From Plantago elongata (lineage: Eukaryota > Streptophyta > Magnoliopsida > Lamiales > Plantaginaceae), in the NCBI GenBank assembly GCA_036897095.1, contig JAYMSP010000430.1, positions 1 to 52,310 of the forward strand: a stretch of 52,310 nt of DNA, read 5' to 3'. The stretch's first letter is position 1. Every line of letters begins with the position of its first letter. Below, piece after piece: positions 12,898 through 24,056 of this stretch. The notes under the pieces were generated by a model, which made no database searches, was not told the origin of the DNA, and was given only the letters and a program-made list of their open reading frames with translations. The position numbers and the translations under genes were made by a program.

Positions 12898-14075
12898 ATG
12901 AACAATGAATTTATGAAGTATATCAAAGAAACCGACCCCCAAAAATACACTGAGTACTTGGAAGCTCAACTCAACAATACTATTTTTCCACCCCATCCGA
13001 GTCCCCAAATGAGTGTCGCTCGGTATTTGTTCCAAGACTCCTACACTCCACAGTACCAATCTCCATCTCACCAAACACCCATATATTCACAAACACCGAA
13101 AGTAGACGTGGAGTTTGTGCGAGAGACGCAGCCAGAAACATAATCGATCTGGAAGCGTGGGAAAGCCAAAGCCACCGGAGGAGCGGCAACACACACACAA
13201 CAACATCACGGAACAACACGTACAATGAGAGTGAGGACATCGGGCTTATCTCTGCCTACATGGAGGTTAGTCAGAATGCTATTGTGGGAACGGATCAGAA
13301 GTACGGCAAACTGTTCCGTCTTGTTGCCAAGAAGTGTGGAATGATGACCGGGATGGATAAATTCCGGTCTCATGATTCGCTTCGTGGAAGATGGGGGCGG
13401 CTGAAAGATGACATGAATCATTGGATGATTTGTGTGGAGCGTGCTACTGGCATGGTCGACGATCGGAGTGGCTACAATGAGTCCGATGTGCTAGAGACTG
13501 CCCAACAACTCTACAGGGATAAGTCGAAGAACCAAACCCAGTTCACGGCGTTCAAACAATGGGATGCCCTGAAAGCATACCCACAGTGACAAATTAAGAT
13601 GAACTTGGAGGACGTCCGGATGAACAACGTACCACCTAGGGAGGATGGGTTCGAGGGTAACGATGATGACGACGGTGATGAACCAATGGCATCAGCAGGT
13701 GCATGTGGCAGTAGTGGAAGTAAGCGCACTCAGGGTTATGATAGTGGGGCAAGCATCAAACGTCCCATTGGTCATGACAAGGTCAAGAAGTTGGCTAAGA
13801 ATGTCACTTCCGGTAACTCTTCCAATGTGGATGCTTTGCATGGCTCATTATATGGCATAAACACGAATTTTTCCGAATGGCTTGAAGTTGAAAAGGCAGA
13901 GTTAGAGCTTCATATGAAGAAGGAGGAGCGTAAGGCGGGAGACATTGAGCGTAAGGAAAAGGCGAAGATGTACGACACGTACATGTCACTTATGGCAAAC
14001 TACAACAACTTGCCCGAACAGGGCAAAACAAATGTAGATGCACTTGGCGCACTCTTGTTCCCTAATAACGACTAA
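12898..14075 (+). pseudogene. decayed Harbinger ORF1 (SANT/Myb-like, NAM-associated C-terminal domain)
   Basis: Three consecutive open stretches, at 12898-13143, about 13215-13589 and 13599-14075, together resemble the ORF1 protein of plant PIF/Harbinger elements, often deposited under the misleading name 'glutathione S-transferase T3-like'. The middle part has the trihelix/SANT-like pattern with RGRWGRLKDDMNHW. The last part has the Lys/Glu-rich helix (ELELHMKKEERKAGDIER) of the NAM-associated C-terminal domain. In these transposons ORF1 is a DNA-binding partner of the transposase. The reading frame changes between about 13130 and 13215, and a TGA at 13587-13589 interrupts what would otherwise be one frame with the next stretch, so the gene is not functional as read. 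An acidic Asp run lies at about 13650-13680. Confidence 0.7.
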
Positions 14076-14528
14076 TGGCGAATGGTCGCTTATGTAGTGT
14101 GTCGTCTTTGTGATTTTTACATTCTGCCTTGTTTGCTTTGTGTTTTTTACCTTCTGCCTTGTTTGTAATTTTAAAATTTTCAATATGAATTTGAATTTTG
14201 AATTTAAATTTGAATTTTAAAAAATGACGTGGCGACGACGCGTCACCACTAGAGCAAAAACGACGACGACGCGTCGTCGGGACATCACGACGCACCGTCG
14301 GCTCGTCACCATTGAAGATGGTCTTAGCCAAACAAGATTTTGTATGCAGTCCTTGCCGCACTAGAGTTTCATATAACGGCATTATTAAGAAAGAAACAAC
14401 TACTATTTGGTTTCAAGTTCAAATTAAGAAATTCAAATTCAATTGAATTTTTATACGTACGTGAAACTACAACTGAAATTTAAATTAAGAACCACACACT
14501 CTAAAAAAGATTTTTAGTAAGAAACTAA

Positions 14529-14689
14529 TGGGCTGATTGGTATAGAATTTGAATGGGCATTTGAATGGATTTTGGTGAAATTGTATTTGGAATGGAATTG
14601 AAATGAGAGTCATTTTGAAGTGTATTTTTGGCTAAATTACTGTTTATCGAGTCAAATGAACCGATTTTAATTCCATGCCAACCAGCCCC
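14529..14689. mobile_element. Tourist-like MITE (PIF/Harbinger type)
   Basis: The left end TGGGCTGATTGGTATAGAAT and the inverse of the right end, GGGGCTGGTTGGCATGGAAT, match at 16 of 20 positions. TAA flanks both sides (14526-14528 and 14690-14692). Length (161 bp), termini and target duplication all fit a Tourist MITE. Confidence 0.78.
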
Positions 14690-16040
14690 TAAGAATACAT
14701 AAGAAAAATAACACAAGTTATTAACCGAAATTTTTGTCAGATTGTCACAATATATCCGATTTAATATATACTTGCTGAATATATGTATAATGCATGGTTA
14801 TATAAAATTTCTACATTATTGTCACATGTAACATATTTTTATTGGTTGGTGATAATTATGCTCGATTCTTATATGTATAGAACTGGAGCCACGAAACTCT
14901 TCTAAGTATTTTTTTACTATACATGCATTTCAGTGCCTTTTGCTTGTCTCTTCCCCAATATTCGTAGTACTATTACCACTTGAGTAGTATAGAATTTTAA
15001 CATTGATGCAAAATTGAATTTTGGCAGAAATAAAACTGGGAGAAGAAAACATAGAGCGGGGTTAAAAGTTGGAAATAAATTAATATGATTGCGAAGAGAT
15101 ATGCGACAAATTTTAAAGGTAAAAAAGAGAAGAGAAATATAAGAAGACAAATTGGAATGGACAAGAAAAGTCAAAAAAGGGTTTAGAAACTGGGATTTGA
15201 TTAGATTGATGGGGCACTGCTGCTAGCTGCTAATAATTCAACGTCACAAGCTTCCTCAAAGACGTTAACATCAGATCATCTTCCATGGCCGCCTGCTAGC
15301 TTCTTCTCAATCGATCTCACATTCATCATTTTCTTATTGACATTGATAACTTGCATATCTTTCGAGTGAGAAACTTCATGATCTTATGTAATGGTGTGCA
15401 AAATGCCAAGTTAAGTTAAATCGCAACAAAATTATGCTAGACCGAGACTCATAATAAAAGTTCATTATTCATATACATTTAATTTTTATGAAGTTTAAAT
15501 ATGTGATTAAATTGAAAATCTCCTCCATCTTCTTACGAACCTATCAATTTCAATTTAAATGGGTCCACAGTTCCACACAATAGGTAGCGATCTTGTTGAT
15601 TGTATATATAGTTTGGGCCAGTCGGCCCAGTCTGTTAACTGCGCAGGCCCTGTTTTGCCATTTAGTGTTTTGTGGCCTGTTGGATCGTTTTGGTTTTTGT
15701 TAGGTTGAACACATGTTTTATAAATGCGCACGAAATTAACTAAAAGTTGTGAGCATATGCAGAGATTTGAGGCTCAAGATTCACATGTGTTCAAACTATT
15801 CCGTGTCATACAATTTCATACTTTACTTTTCAGATTTTTCCAGACATTTGATTTGGACTTGAGAAGCATAGATTTGGTATAGTTCGCTTGTGAATAGATT
15901 TTGGTATTTTTTTGGGTACAATCAAGTGTTTTTATAGATTTATGATCAACTTTTAGCACTGTGAATGTAACAAAACAAAAGTGTAACCTTTTTCCTAGAT
16001 ATTATTCCAAAGTAGGATTTCCAAAAGTGTATTTCAAACT

Positions 16041-16548
16041 AACAATTAGCTTAGCGAATGTTCGTTCGTTCGATAAGTCGTTTGTTTCGGTTCGTGTTCG
16101 ACAAACTCTTAACTTTTTGTTCGTGTTCGTTCGTTAGCGTTCAATTGTTCGGTTCATCAAAAAAATAAAATCAATTATAATACAATAAAATATAAAAACT
16201 TCTCATTAAAATATCATAAAATAATTACATAAACTAAAAAATTTATAATATCATTTTATGAGTATTGTGCTCCACCTATTATGTATTGAATATATTAATT
16301 ATATAAATATAAATACTATTGGCTATATAATATTAATATTTAGTGTAATTTTATAAGATATTTACTTCGTTAGTCAACCGTTCGTGAACTACCGAATAAT
16401 AATAAATATGTTCGTGTTCGGTTCGTTATTTAAACGAACATGTTTGAGAACTGTTCGGTTCGGTCAAACTCAAACAAAAATCGAGCGTTAACCGATTTTT
16501 TTCACGAACTTTTTATAAACATTCTGTTCATTTACATCCCTACTCCCA
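16041..16548. repeat. GTTCG-rich interspersed repeat, copy 1
   Basis: The two ends are dense in GTTCGTGTTCG and its inverse CGAAC, around an AT-rich core, so the single strand could fold back. The right end, read on the minus strand, starts TAGGGATGTAAATGAAC, resembling termini of hAT-type plant MITEs. A relative lies at about 46455-47085. No coding capacity. Family assignment is tentative and the left boundary is not fixed. Confidence 0.5.
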
Positions 16549-16846
16549 AATCAACCTAAACTACAAGCTCACTTTGTAGCTCAGTAAAACTTCCATGAAA
16601 ATGAGATGACGACAACTAAAGAAACCAACAAACAAAGAAGTAACTGAATTTGTTCTGTCTTGGCAACGAACCATATCACATTTGATAATACGCTTCACTT
16701 TATACTCTTGAGTTAACATTGATGTTTAAAACAATTTGTTCTGTCATCTGCAATGGATTGCTGTTGCTGAGAATCACTCTTGTCTTTCTTGCCCTCTCCC
16801 AACTCTCACTCTCAAATCTCCACCCATATATTTCAAGAACTTAAAC

Positions 16847-19541
16847 ATGATCATGAACCTGAACCAACCATTTAATGATCACAATCATCAAGAAACTCAG
16901 AGACCCATAACCAAGAAGACCCTCATTATCATCACACTCATCCTCACACTCACAACCCATTTCCCCAAATCAAATGCTTCACCAAAACCACCTCCAATCC
17001 CAATTCTCCCAATCCCAAATTCACCCCAAATCTCATGGCAAATCACAGAAATGGCACTCTTCTTCCACTTTGGCACCAACACCTACACCAACTCAGAATG
17101 GGGCACAGGTCATGCTGACCCTTCTGTGTTCAACCCAACTGCATTAAATGCCTCACAGTGGGTTGAAGTTGCTAAGGATTCCGGCTTTTCTAGAGTTATC
17201 CTAACTGCAAAGCATCATGATGGGTTTTGCCTCTGGCCTTCTGAGTATACTGATTACTCTGTCAAGTCCAGTTCTTGGAAGAATGGGACTGGAGATGTGG
17301 TCAAGGAGCTTGCTGATGCTGCGAAAGCTTTCGGTGTGCAATTGGGGCTTTATCTTTCTCCTTGGGATAGGCATGAGTCCTGTTATGGGAAGACAATTGA
17401 GTACAATGAGTATTATATGGGGCAGATGACTGAGTTGCTTACTAGGTTTGCAAAATGCCATTTTTGTTATTATCATTGTTTGTTTTAATTGAATTTAGCT
17501 AGTTTGCTATGTAGTATGTTGATTGTGTGTGTTCAGTGGATCATGATGTTTAGCAATCATGGGATCATGGCCTTATTGCATGTTGTAGAGTAAGTAGTAT
17601 TGCTTGTGACTGGATGACTGTCTAGGTAGTTTGGTTTGTATTGTTGTTACTTTGGATATCTGTCATTCAGAGGTTTAATTTTCAGCGCTTATGCTGGAGC
17701 AGATATGGTGAGGTAAGAGAAGTTTGGCTGGATGGTGCGAAAGGTGAGGGTGAGAAGGACATGGAGTACTTTTTTGATGATTGGTTTAGTCTTATTCATC
17801 AGCTTCAACCTGGGGCAGTCATATTTTCTGATGCTGGTCCGGACGCAAGGTGGGTGGGGGATGAGGCTGCAGTTGCTGGGACTACATGCTGGTCTCTTTT
17901 CAATCGCAGTAACGCATATATCGGTGATACTGACGCAGGGTAAGCCCACTTTGGTTCTTTGTGGATTTTTTCAGGTGTGAAGTCATTTACCTCTAATTTT
18001 TAACAGAAATGAGCAGGCATCAATGACTCATGCTCTTAAGTTTGTTTGGCCTTCTCTTGCCTGAAATGTATCAAACAGGTCATCATGCACACACAGTACT
18101 GCTTACTTGTTGGGCTATTGCGGATTAACCAATTTCTGTCAAAAGAAAAATGTGTCATTTGGTATTAAATATACAGGAATGAACATATTTCACTGTCTCT
18201 AACAAGGTTGGAATTTTCTTTCATAATCTGATGATGCGATTGTATCAGAGTAGGTGCCCCAATCAAATAAAACGGCATTTTACCCCAATCAAATAAAACG
18301 GCATTACAAACCGTTTCCATCAGTAAATAGTCAATCCAACTTTTCTCTCATCATATGTCCTACTCCTACCTTAGGATAAAACCCATCATTTTGAAATATG
18401 CTAATGGTGGGACATTGCAAACTTAGCTTGCAAGACGAGAGAAGTAAATCATGCTCCATCCACCTCAAAGTATATGTTCCCTTCTTTTTTGGTTAGAACC
18501 AGCCACCTCATTTGTAAGTATCTATGTAATTATAAGTGCTCACCTAATAAAGTTTAGGGCTCCAAAAGGACTAGTATCCAAATCGAAGAGCCGGAAATAT
18601 CTTATGTCAGTATGCTTTTTACGAACTGGATAACCAACCTTCATTTTTTAATTATTGTGGTTGTTTGTTGGTTGATTACTGATGATCTGGTATTGTACAA
18701 TCAAATGTACATCATTTTCCAGATATCCGAATATTTAAATGATGCATAAACTTTTTTTTATAATTTCATCAGATATTCTGGAGGTGGTGATCCTTATGGG
18801 CAGGACTGGATACCTGCAGAGTGTGACGTCTCTATCCGACCCGGATGGTTTTGGCATGCATCAGAAGTTCCAAAATCCGCTTTGACTCTTCTTGATTTAT
18901 ACTACAAGTCAGTTGGTAGGAACTGCCTTCTTTTACTAAACGTACCTCCAAATTCTTCAGGTCTTATATCCCAGGAAGACATAAATGTTCTCAAAGAATT
19001 TTCAGAGATCCGAAATTCCATATTTTCTCATAATCTAGCAAAAGGTGCTTTGACGTCTGCTAGTAGTATACGAGGGAGTCCGAGTGATTCCAGGTATAGT
19101 TGCCAAAATGTTCTTGAAGAAGGCATAAGTTCCTATTGGGCTCCTGGCAATGCAGCTTCTAATTGGACACTGTATTTAGATTTTCAAGAGGTTATTAACT
19201 TCAATGTCTTGATGGTACAAGAACCGATCCATATGGGCCAGCGTATCATCAAATTTCATCTTGATTTCTTAAATGCGGGAGGCAAGTGGGACAAGGCTAC
19301 AAGGGGCACCACCGTGGGGTATAAAAGACTGCTGTTCTTTTCTAATGTTACAACCAGTCGCTTGAGGTTTACTGTTGACAAAGCTCGAGCTGAGCCTCTC
19401 ATTGCATATTTGGGTTTATATAAGGATCCATTTTCAATCCTGGGTTCACATGTCACCATGCAGAGTGCTAAATCGCACTTCAATGGTAGTGATTCTCTTC
19501 GTAAAATTCCAGCCACAGATTACGGCTCAAGTTTCATGTAG
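16847..19541 (+). CDS. FUC1: alpha-L-fucosidase, GH29 (plant FUC1 type)
   Basis: Three exons: 16847-17445, 17703-17939 and 18773-19541, joined in frame to 534 residues. The ATG at 16847 is the first in-frame ATG; another follows two codons later. Residues 24-45 or so (KKTLIIITLILTLTT) look like a signal peptide or anchor, so the enzyme should enter the secretory pathway. The GH29 barrel follows: HFGTNTYTNSEWGTG, LTAKHHDGFCLWPS, GLYLSPWDRH, then EVWLDGAKGE around residues 206-215, where Asp210 matches the family's catalytic nucleophile. The C-terminal 170 residues form a galactose-binding-like (F5/8 C) domain (NWTLYLDFQEVINFNVLMVQE). The Arabidopsis homologue is a 506-residue enzyme that removes fucose from glycans. 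All key motifs are present and nothing looks broken. Confidence 0.94.
18257..18305. repeat. tandem duplication in fucosidase intron 2
   Basis: CCCCAATCAAATAAAACGGC followed by ATT is present twice, at 18257-18279 and 18283-18305, period 26. It lies inside the 833 bp second intron and should not affect the product. Confidence 0.75.
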
Positions 19542-19984
19542 CTTATTCGTTGTGGTATAGGACTTGCTCTTACTCCTGAAGTTTTAATGACGATTCCTTC
19601 CTTGGATCTTCAGTCATACTGTCCTTGTAGTGATATAGTGAATATCGCCCATCTATATTGATACAGTTTGCTTCTCTTCTGATCATTCCTCTAATAAGTG
19701 TTCCTATTCACTTGAAAAACTGTTTGTACACTCGGAGATTCTTCTTCGGATCTCTGGAATATAAGACACTAGGTAACTGAGCAAAATGTGTCGAATTCAG
19801 GAGAAAAAACAGAACATATATGACATATGATGCCCTGCTTTTGTAATATTAAGTTGTTTTACACGAGTTGCATACTGAGAAACAACTCATTTATAATTCA
19901 GTCTACATGACAAACACCGCACCTCTGCAGCCTCATGGTGCATGGGCACAACATAGTAAATCCTACAAATCAAAACTTGTATAT
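19542..19984. other. convergent 3' flanks of fucosidase and methyltransferase genes
   Basis: The two genes face each other with 443 bases between their stop codons. The interval must hold both 3' UTRs. No separate gene seen. Confidence 0.6.
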
Positions 19985-22981
19985 CTACGCTATCTTTACA
20001 TCTCGAAGAAGGCGAGCAGCCATAGCTCCACATCTTCTCACCTCCCAGTCACTCTGTGTCTTATCCTGGGGATTAGTGGATGATGCACTTTCATCCTCTA
20101 TTTGATCACTTTCAACATCATCAACTTCATTAGCAGTACTGCTACTTCCATCATCTTCATCTGCAGTCGGTGTGGTATCTCCAACTTTGACATTTACACT
20201 GTTGCAATTCATACTGTCTGAATCTGAAGGCTTTGGGCTCATCATAAATAACTGTATGCTTGGATGTTGGTACTCTTTGTGCATCTGTAAAGAGGAAAGA
20301 AATTTAATGAGAACCCACCAAAATGACTGAAATTAGAAGTGAGTTGCACACATCCTCACCTTTGCTTTAGGAACACATTTGACTTCAAAGTTTTGCTTCC
20401 ACAAATCAAGCATCCGCTCATGGACATTCGTGGAACGAAGTTCATATCCCAACTACAAAACATGTTTCAAGATTCACTCTTCAGTTTTTGAATACCAAAA
20501 GACTAACCTGGTTTTCGTAAATCTAAGTGGATACCATGATGATGGTTCGAGGTCCAGATAAAGCATGTAATGTCTGCAGCAGAGGTTCAAGAAGATGTTC
20601 TGCATAAACCTAAAACATGCAAATCAGCCCAGAGAAGAAATGAAGGTGCTTAGAGAAGTCACAGCTGAATGATTCAACGATTTCCATTTAATGGATGAAT
20701 GGACGACTCACAACATCAGTGCCAATGATATAGTCAAATGGTGGACCAACAGCCCTTATATGATCTGCATCACCCCAATTAAGCTCTGCAACCTCGATAG
20801 AACCAAATGAATCTAAAAGGTAAAATATAAAAAAAAAACTTGATGTCAGAATGGAAATCAATTTTACATAATTCCTTTGGTAGCTTCAGCAATGCAGTGC
20901 TGTTGGGCCTGGCTATTACCGATGTACTATAATTGCTTATATACCAAAGGGCACATAGCGATTATAAGATGATTTATATGGCCTTTAATGCATAAATAGC
21001 AAACCAAATCCACCCGAACCAGACTCTTGAAAAAAGAAAAGAAAAGAAAAAGGGTTCCACCTGATCCAGGGGCCGCCATCTGCTGAATCCTTGAAGTATT
21101 ACGTTCAACATTTCTCATAAGCAGAGGCAAAACCTCAGTTTGGTCAGTAGTTACCACATCACACCCAAGTAGTGCCATGCCTGAATATCCAAGCCATGAT
21201 TGATCCTTTAGTCCCAACTAATCAGAAACCTTTCAGAGAAATTAATTGGTGAAAATTTCTCATCAAATTAAACTTACCGAATCCAGCCACTCCACAACCT
21301 GCTCCGAGTTCAATTGCACGTTTTCCTTTCAATTTAGATGGGGAAAACCTTCCCCTTCTGCAGTTTTTTTCCTTCATAATAAACCCAAATAGATTCACAT
21401 CAACTGATTTAATTCGTCTCCGTACTAATAAAGATGTTTTGGTTAGATATGCAGCACAACAAGAACTGGGAAAAAAAAGTATGCAGAATCATCCAAATTT
21501 CAAAGAACCGTGTCCCTCCCCCTCCACATTTCGGAGCTGAAAATATATATTTAGATGAACCAACCATCCAACTATCTCATGGCCTTTCTCAAACAACTTT
21601 CCAAACTAACCACAGCATTCTTGCTGAGTTAGGTCAGCAGATAGAAAGGAAGTAACAACGCCGGTCGACATAACATATTTAACTATTACAAGGAAAGACT
21701 TCCAACTTTTTATAATCATCCTCAGTTTAATTAATTTTCCAGATGTAATATAGAAAGGTTGGCAATGTACCTAATGAGAAAAGCTTCATCAAGGAAATAT
21801 AGCTGCAAGCCTACATGTATTTGTTGGATTCGAAAAACGTAGTATCTTTAATTATGCAATATGATGAAGGTGATATTTCACCAGCTACAGTTCCTTGCAT
21901 AATATTTGGCATGGAATGCAGAGGTAATTCTCATCTCTGCTTTTTTATATGCTATACATCCAAATCATGCAAAATGTACGATGTTTGTTGCAAGACGTTA
22001 GAGGAAAAGGTTTGAGTAGTGTTTACCAGAAATTTTGCAAAGACCATAGATGCGTCCCAGACAGTAGTTCCTAAATGCTTTGAATTTGGGTCCTGTCATT
22101 ATTTTAGCAAACTTGTGATTTGTGAATGTACCAAAATCATATATACAAACAATACGAGACATATCCTTAATCCTAAATGGATATGGACTATGTTACAGCT
22201 CTCAGTTAAACATTGTACCCGTAAGAAGTTAATAGAAACAGATTTTAGTATCTCAAATTCGAGAAAGAATCATTATTTTCCTTTATCCACAAAAGCACAG
22301 GAAAATGCTGCTTTCTGCATTATAAATTTAGAATATTGATGTTTTAAGGAAAAGTGGATACAATAATGGAATTATTGAAAATTTACAAGAACTAGATGAA
22401 AATAAACGGGAGTAACTAATCACCCTATACTCCTATTTCACTTTAGCAATTGGAATGGAGGGCGCGTGTGCAACTTGTCTACATTCATTATACCTGCGTA
22501 AATTGGAGCTGATGCCCTAAAACTTCAAATGGAACAGCCGATGTGTTGGGAGAATTTAGCCTGGAAAAACAAAGGGAAAAGGACAATTCAGACACTCACT
22601 AAAATTCAATACAGTGAATGTTGATGAATTTAATTACCGTTCTTCATCACAGAAAAATCATGGAAGTGTGCTTACTTTACCATTGTTCTACTATACCAAC
22701 AAGCTATGACACACATGTTTATCACTACTACAATCACAACGTAAAGGCATGATAGAAATCTATAATAACTTAAAGACTATGGTCTGCAATATAATCAAGC
22801 AACTATATAACTGAAACATATATTTAATTCACTTTTCAAGCTGATATTCATCAAAGGGAGATGTCAACAATGAACCTATACATACAGAAGGTACGGAGAT
22901 ATCGAGGGAACTACTCGTACGACAGTTAATTGAAGTAAATACAATGAGCACAGTGAATATATTTTACCTGTCTGCCTCCAT
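19985..22981 (-). CDS. METTL21-like protein N-lysine methyltransferase
   Basis: Nine coding exons on the minus strand: 22981-22968, 22560-22494, 22092-22027, 21371-21278, 21180-21061, 20812-20712, 20609-20535, 20452-20360 and 20284-19985, giving 309 residues with every junction in frame. The first coding exon is only 14 nt (MEAD plus part of Arg). The protein reads MEADRLNSPNT, DPNSKHLGTTVWDASMVFAKFL, the SAM-binding motif I ELGAGCGVAG (residues 70-79), GCDVVTTDQTEVLPLL, and FDYIIGTDVVYAEHLLEPLL. This is the seven-beta-strand family 16 of METTL21-type protein lysine methyltransferases, and it closely resembles an Arabidopsis homologue I recall as At1g08125. The substrate is not evident. After the catalytic core (ending near QLFMMSPKP) there is an acidic, Ser-rich tail of about 75 residues that I do not recall in Arabidopsis. 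Confidence 0.92.
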
Positions 22982-23400
22982 TTTAACCTTTGAAACAACA
23001 CTTGAACTCCAATATCTTTTGCTGCAATACATAAACAAATTCGAGAAATAACTAGTTCAGACTATTGTCTTGAAAACAAACATTCAACATAACAAGAGGA
23101 ACACCAAAACATGATTTCTTATTTCAACACAAGTTAGTTACCAGTTACCACTAAAGATGATTCAACAGCCACACTATTCTACCCATTCTATAAAATCCAA
23201 TAAAACGTACAAAAAAGAACTCCCCAAAAAGCATTATAATCTGGGCATAGAGAGCTTGAACAGGATTGCACAGAGTCAATGTACAACTAGCAAGTCTTTT
23301 GGATTAAAGGTCGGATTTTTATCATTAAAAAGAACAAAAAAATCATAAGCATTACTGCAAGACATTCAGTAAGCTTACCTCGATCAGCTGCAGCTGAACT
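22982..23400 (-). other. 5' UTR of the methyltransferase gene with a probable leader intron
   Basis: On the minus strand a donor (CGAG followed by gtaagc, about 23379) and an acceptor (ttgcag before CAAAAGATATTGG, at 23022) would remove most of this stretch, placing the first non-coding exon near 23380-23410. There is no upstream in-frame ATG in the short leader downstream of the acceptor. Inferred from splice-site sequence only. Confidence 0.45.
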
Positions 23401-23543
23401 AGTTCTCCTCTGAATTAGGACCACATTTGTATTAATGAATTCAAAATCCAATCTTTGCCAACAAGTTTCAAATCAAGATGATTTTAGGGATTCTAATTTA
23501 CAATTTTCATGATTATTATATGAAACAGCTATGAAATTTTTTC

Positions 23544-23586
23544 TGGGCTTCATCGGCCCAGTAGCGCTTCTTGACTCTTGGCCCAA
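23544..23586 (-). promoter_or_regulatory. site II (TGGGCC) motifs upstream of the methyltransferase gene
   Basis: Read on the minus strand, TTGGGCC, CTGGGCC and AAGCCCA occur within about 45 bases, some 140-190 bases upstream of the proposed first exon. TGGGCY 'site II' elements are TCP-factor sites enriched in promoters of growth-related and housekeeping plant genes. Spacing and clustering support a promoter. Confidence 0.5.
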
Positions 23587-23689
23587 TAGAACCAATACGC
23601 AAAGATCAAAGGAAAAGTAAGCTGTTTTTTTCCTGCCAAAAAAACATCCAGTTTTCTATATAATACAAAAAAAAACATGTACAATACAA

Positions 23690-24056
23690 TTTTCAAATTT
23701 AATATTATATTATAGTATGCACATGATATAAATTTTTTATATTATAATATGTGCACATGATATAAATTTTTTTTGTATAATTATTTTTCAGAATGTTATT
23801 TCCAAGCTAAAATCGGTCTTTAACTCTGTTAAGATCAAATGTGTATTTGTTTGTGATATATATTTTGGATTCTTAAAAAATAGAGGCTTGATTCTTAAAA
23901 AGTAGATAAGCCTTGGAACTTTTTCGTAGACATTTTGATATTTTTTATTGAGGAAAAAGTTGAGACGTTTCGATGAAATTTATAACTATGTGAATGATGA
24001 CGGTGACACAATTTCTTGTTTGTCATTATTGTGCTTCCACTTGTTCAAATCTTTTA
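23690..24056. other. AT-rich flank with small duplications
   Basis: No gene. Two imperfect copies of GCACATGATATAAATTTTTT lie at about 23719-23739 and 23753-23775. Confidence 0.5.

Larger units (their letters stand above)
12385..14323 (+). mobile_element. PIF/Harbinger-type element carrying only ORF1
   Basis: TTA flanks both sides (12382-12384 and 14324-14326), the three-base target duplication typical of PIF/Harbinger. The left end GACTGACTCCAATAG and the inverse of the right end, GACCATCTTCAATGG, match at about two thirds of positions over 19 bases. Both subterminal regions are CpG-rich, unlike the surrounding DNA. The 1939 bp interior encodes an ORF1-like protein but no DDE transposase, so it would be non-autonomous. 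A second copy of the same family begins at 52034. Confidence 0.7.
14324..16846. other. gene-free interval between the Harbinger element and the fucosidase gene
   Basis: No exon found. It contains a Tourist-like MITE (14529-14689) and a GTTCG-rich repeat (about 16041-16548). A small cluster of GGCCCA-type motifs lies near 15613-15650, but it is over 1 kb from the nearest start codon and not obviously a promoter. Confidence 0.55.

Noticed and set aside
15613-15650. GGCCCA cluster as a fucosidase promoter
   Set aside because: It is about 1.2 kb upstream of the ATG with repeats between; no support for a promoter.
16736-16846. N-terminal extension of the fucosidase upstream of the ATG at 16847
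   Set aside because: The frame is open but has no ATG; the one nearby ATG (16753) is out of frame. The signal peptide is correctly placed from 16847.
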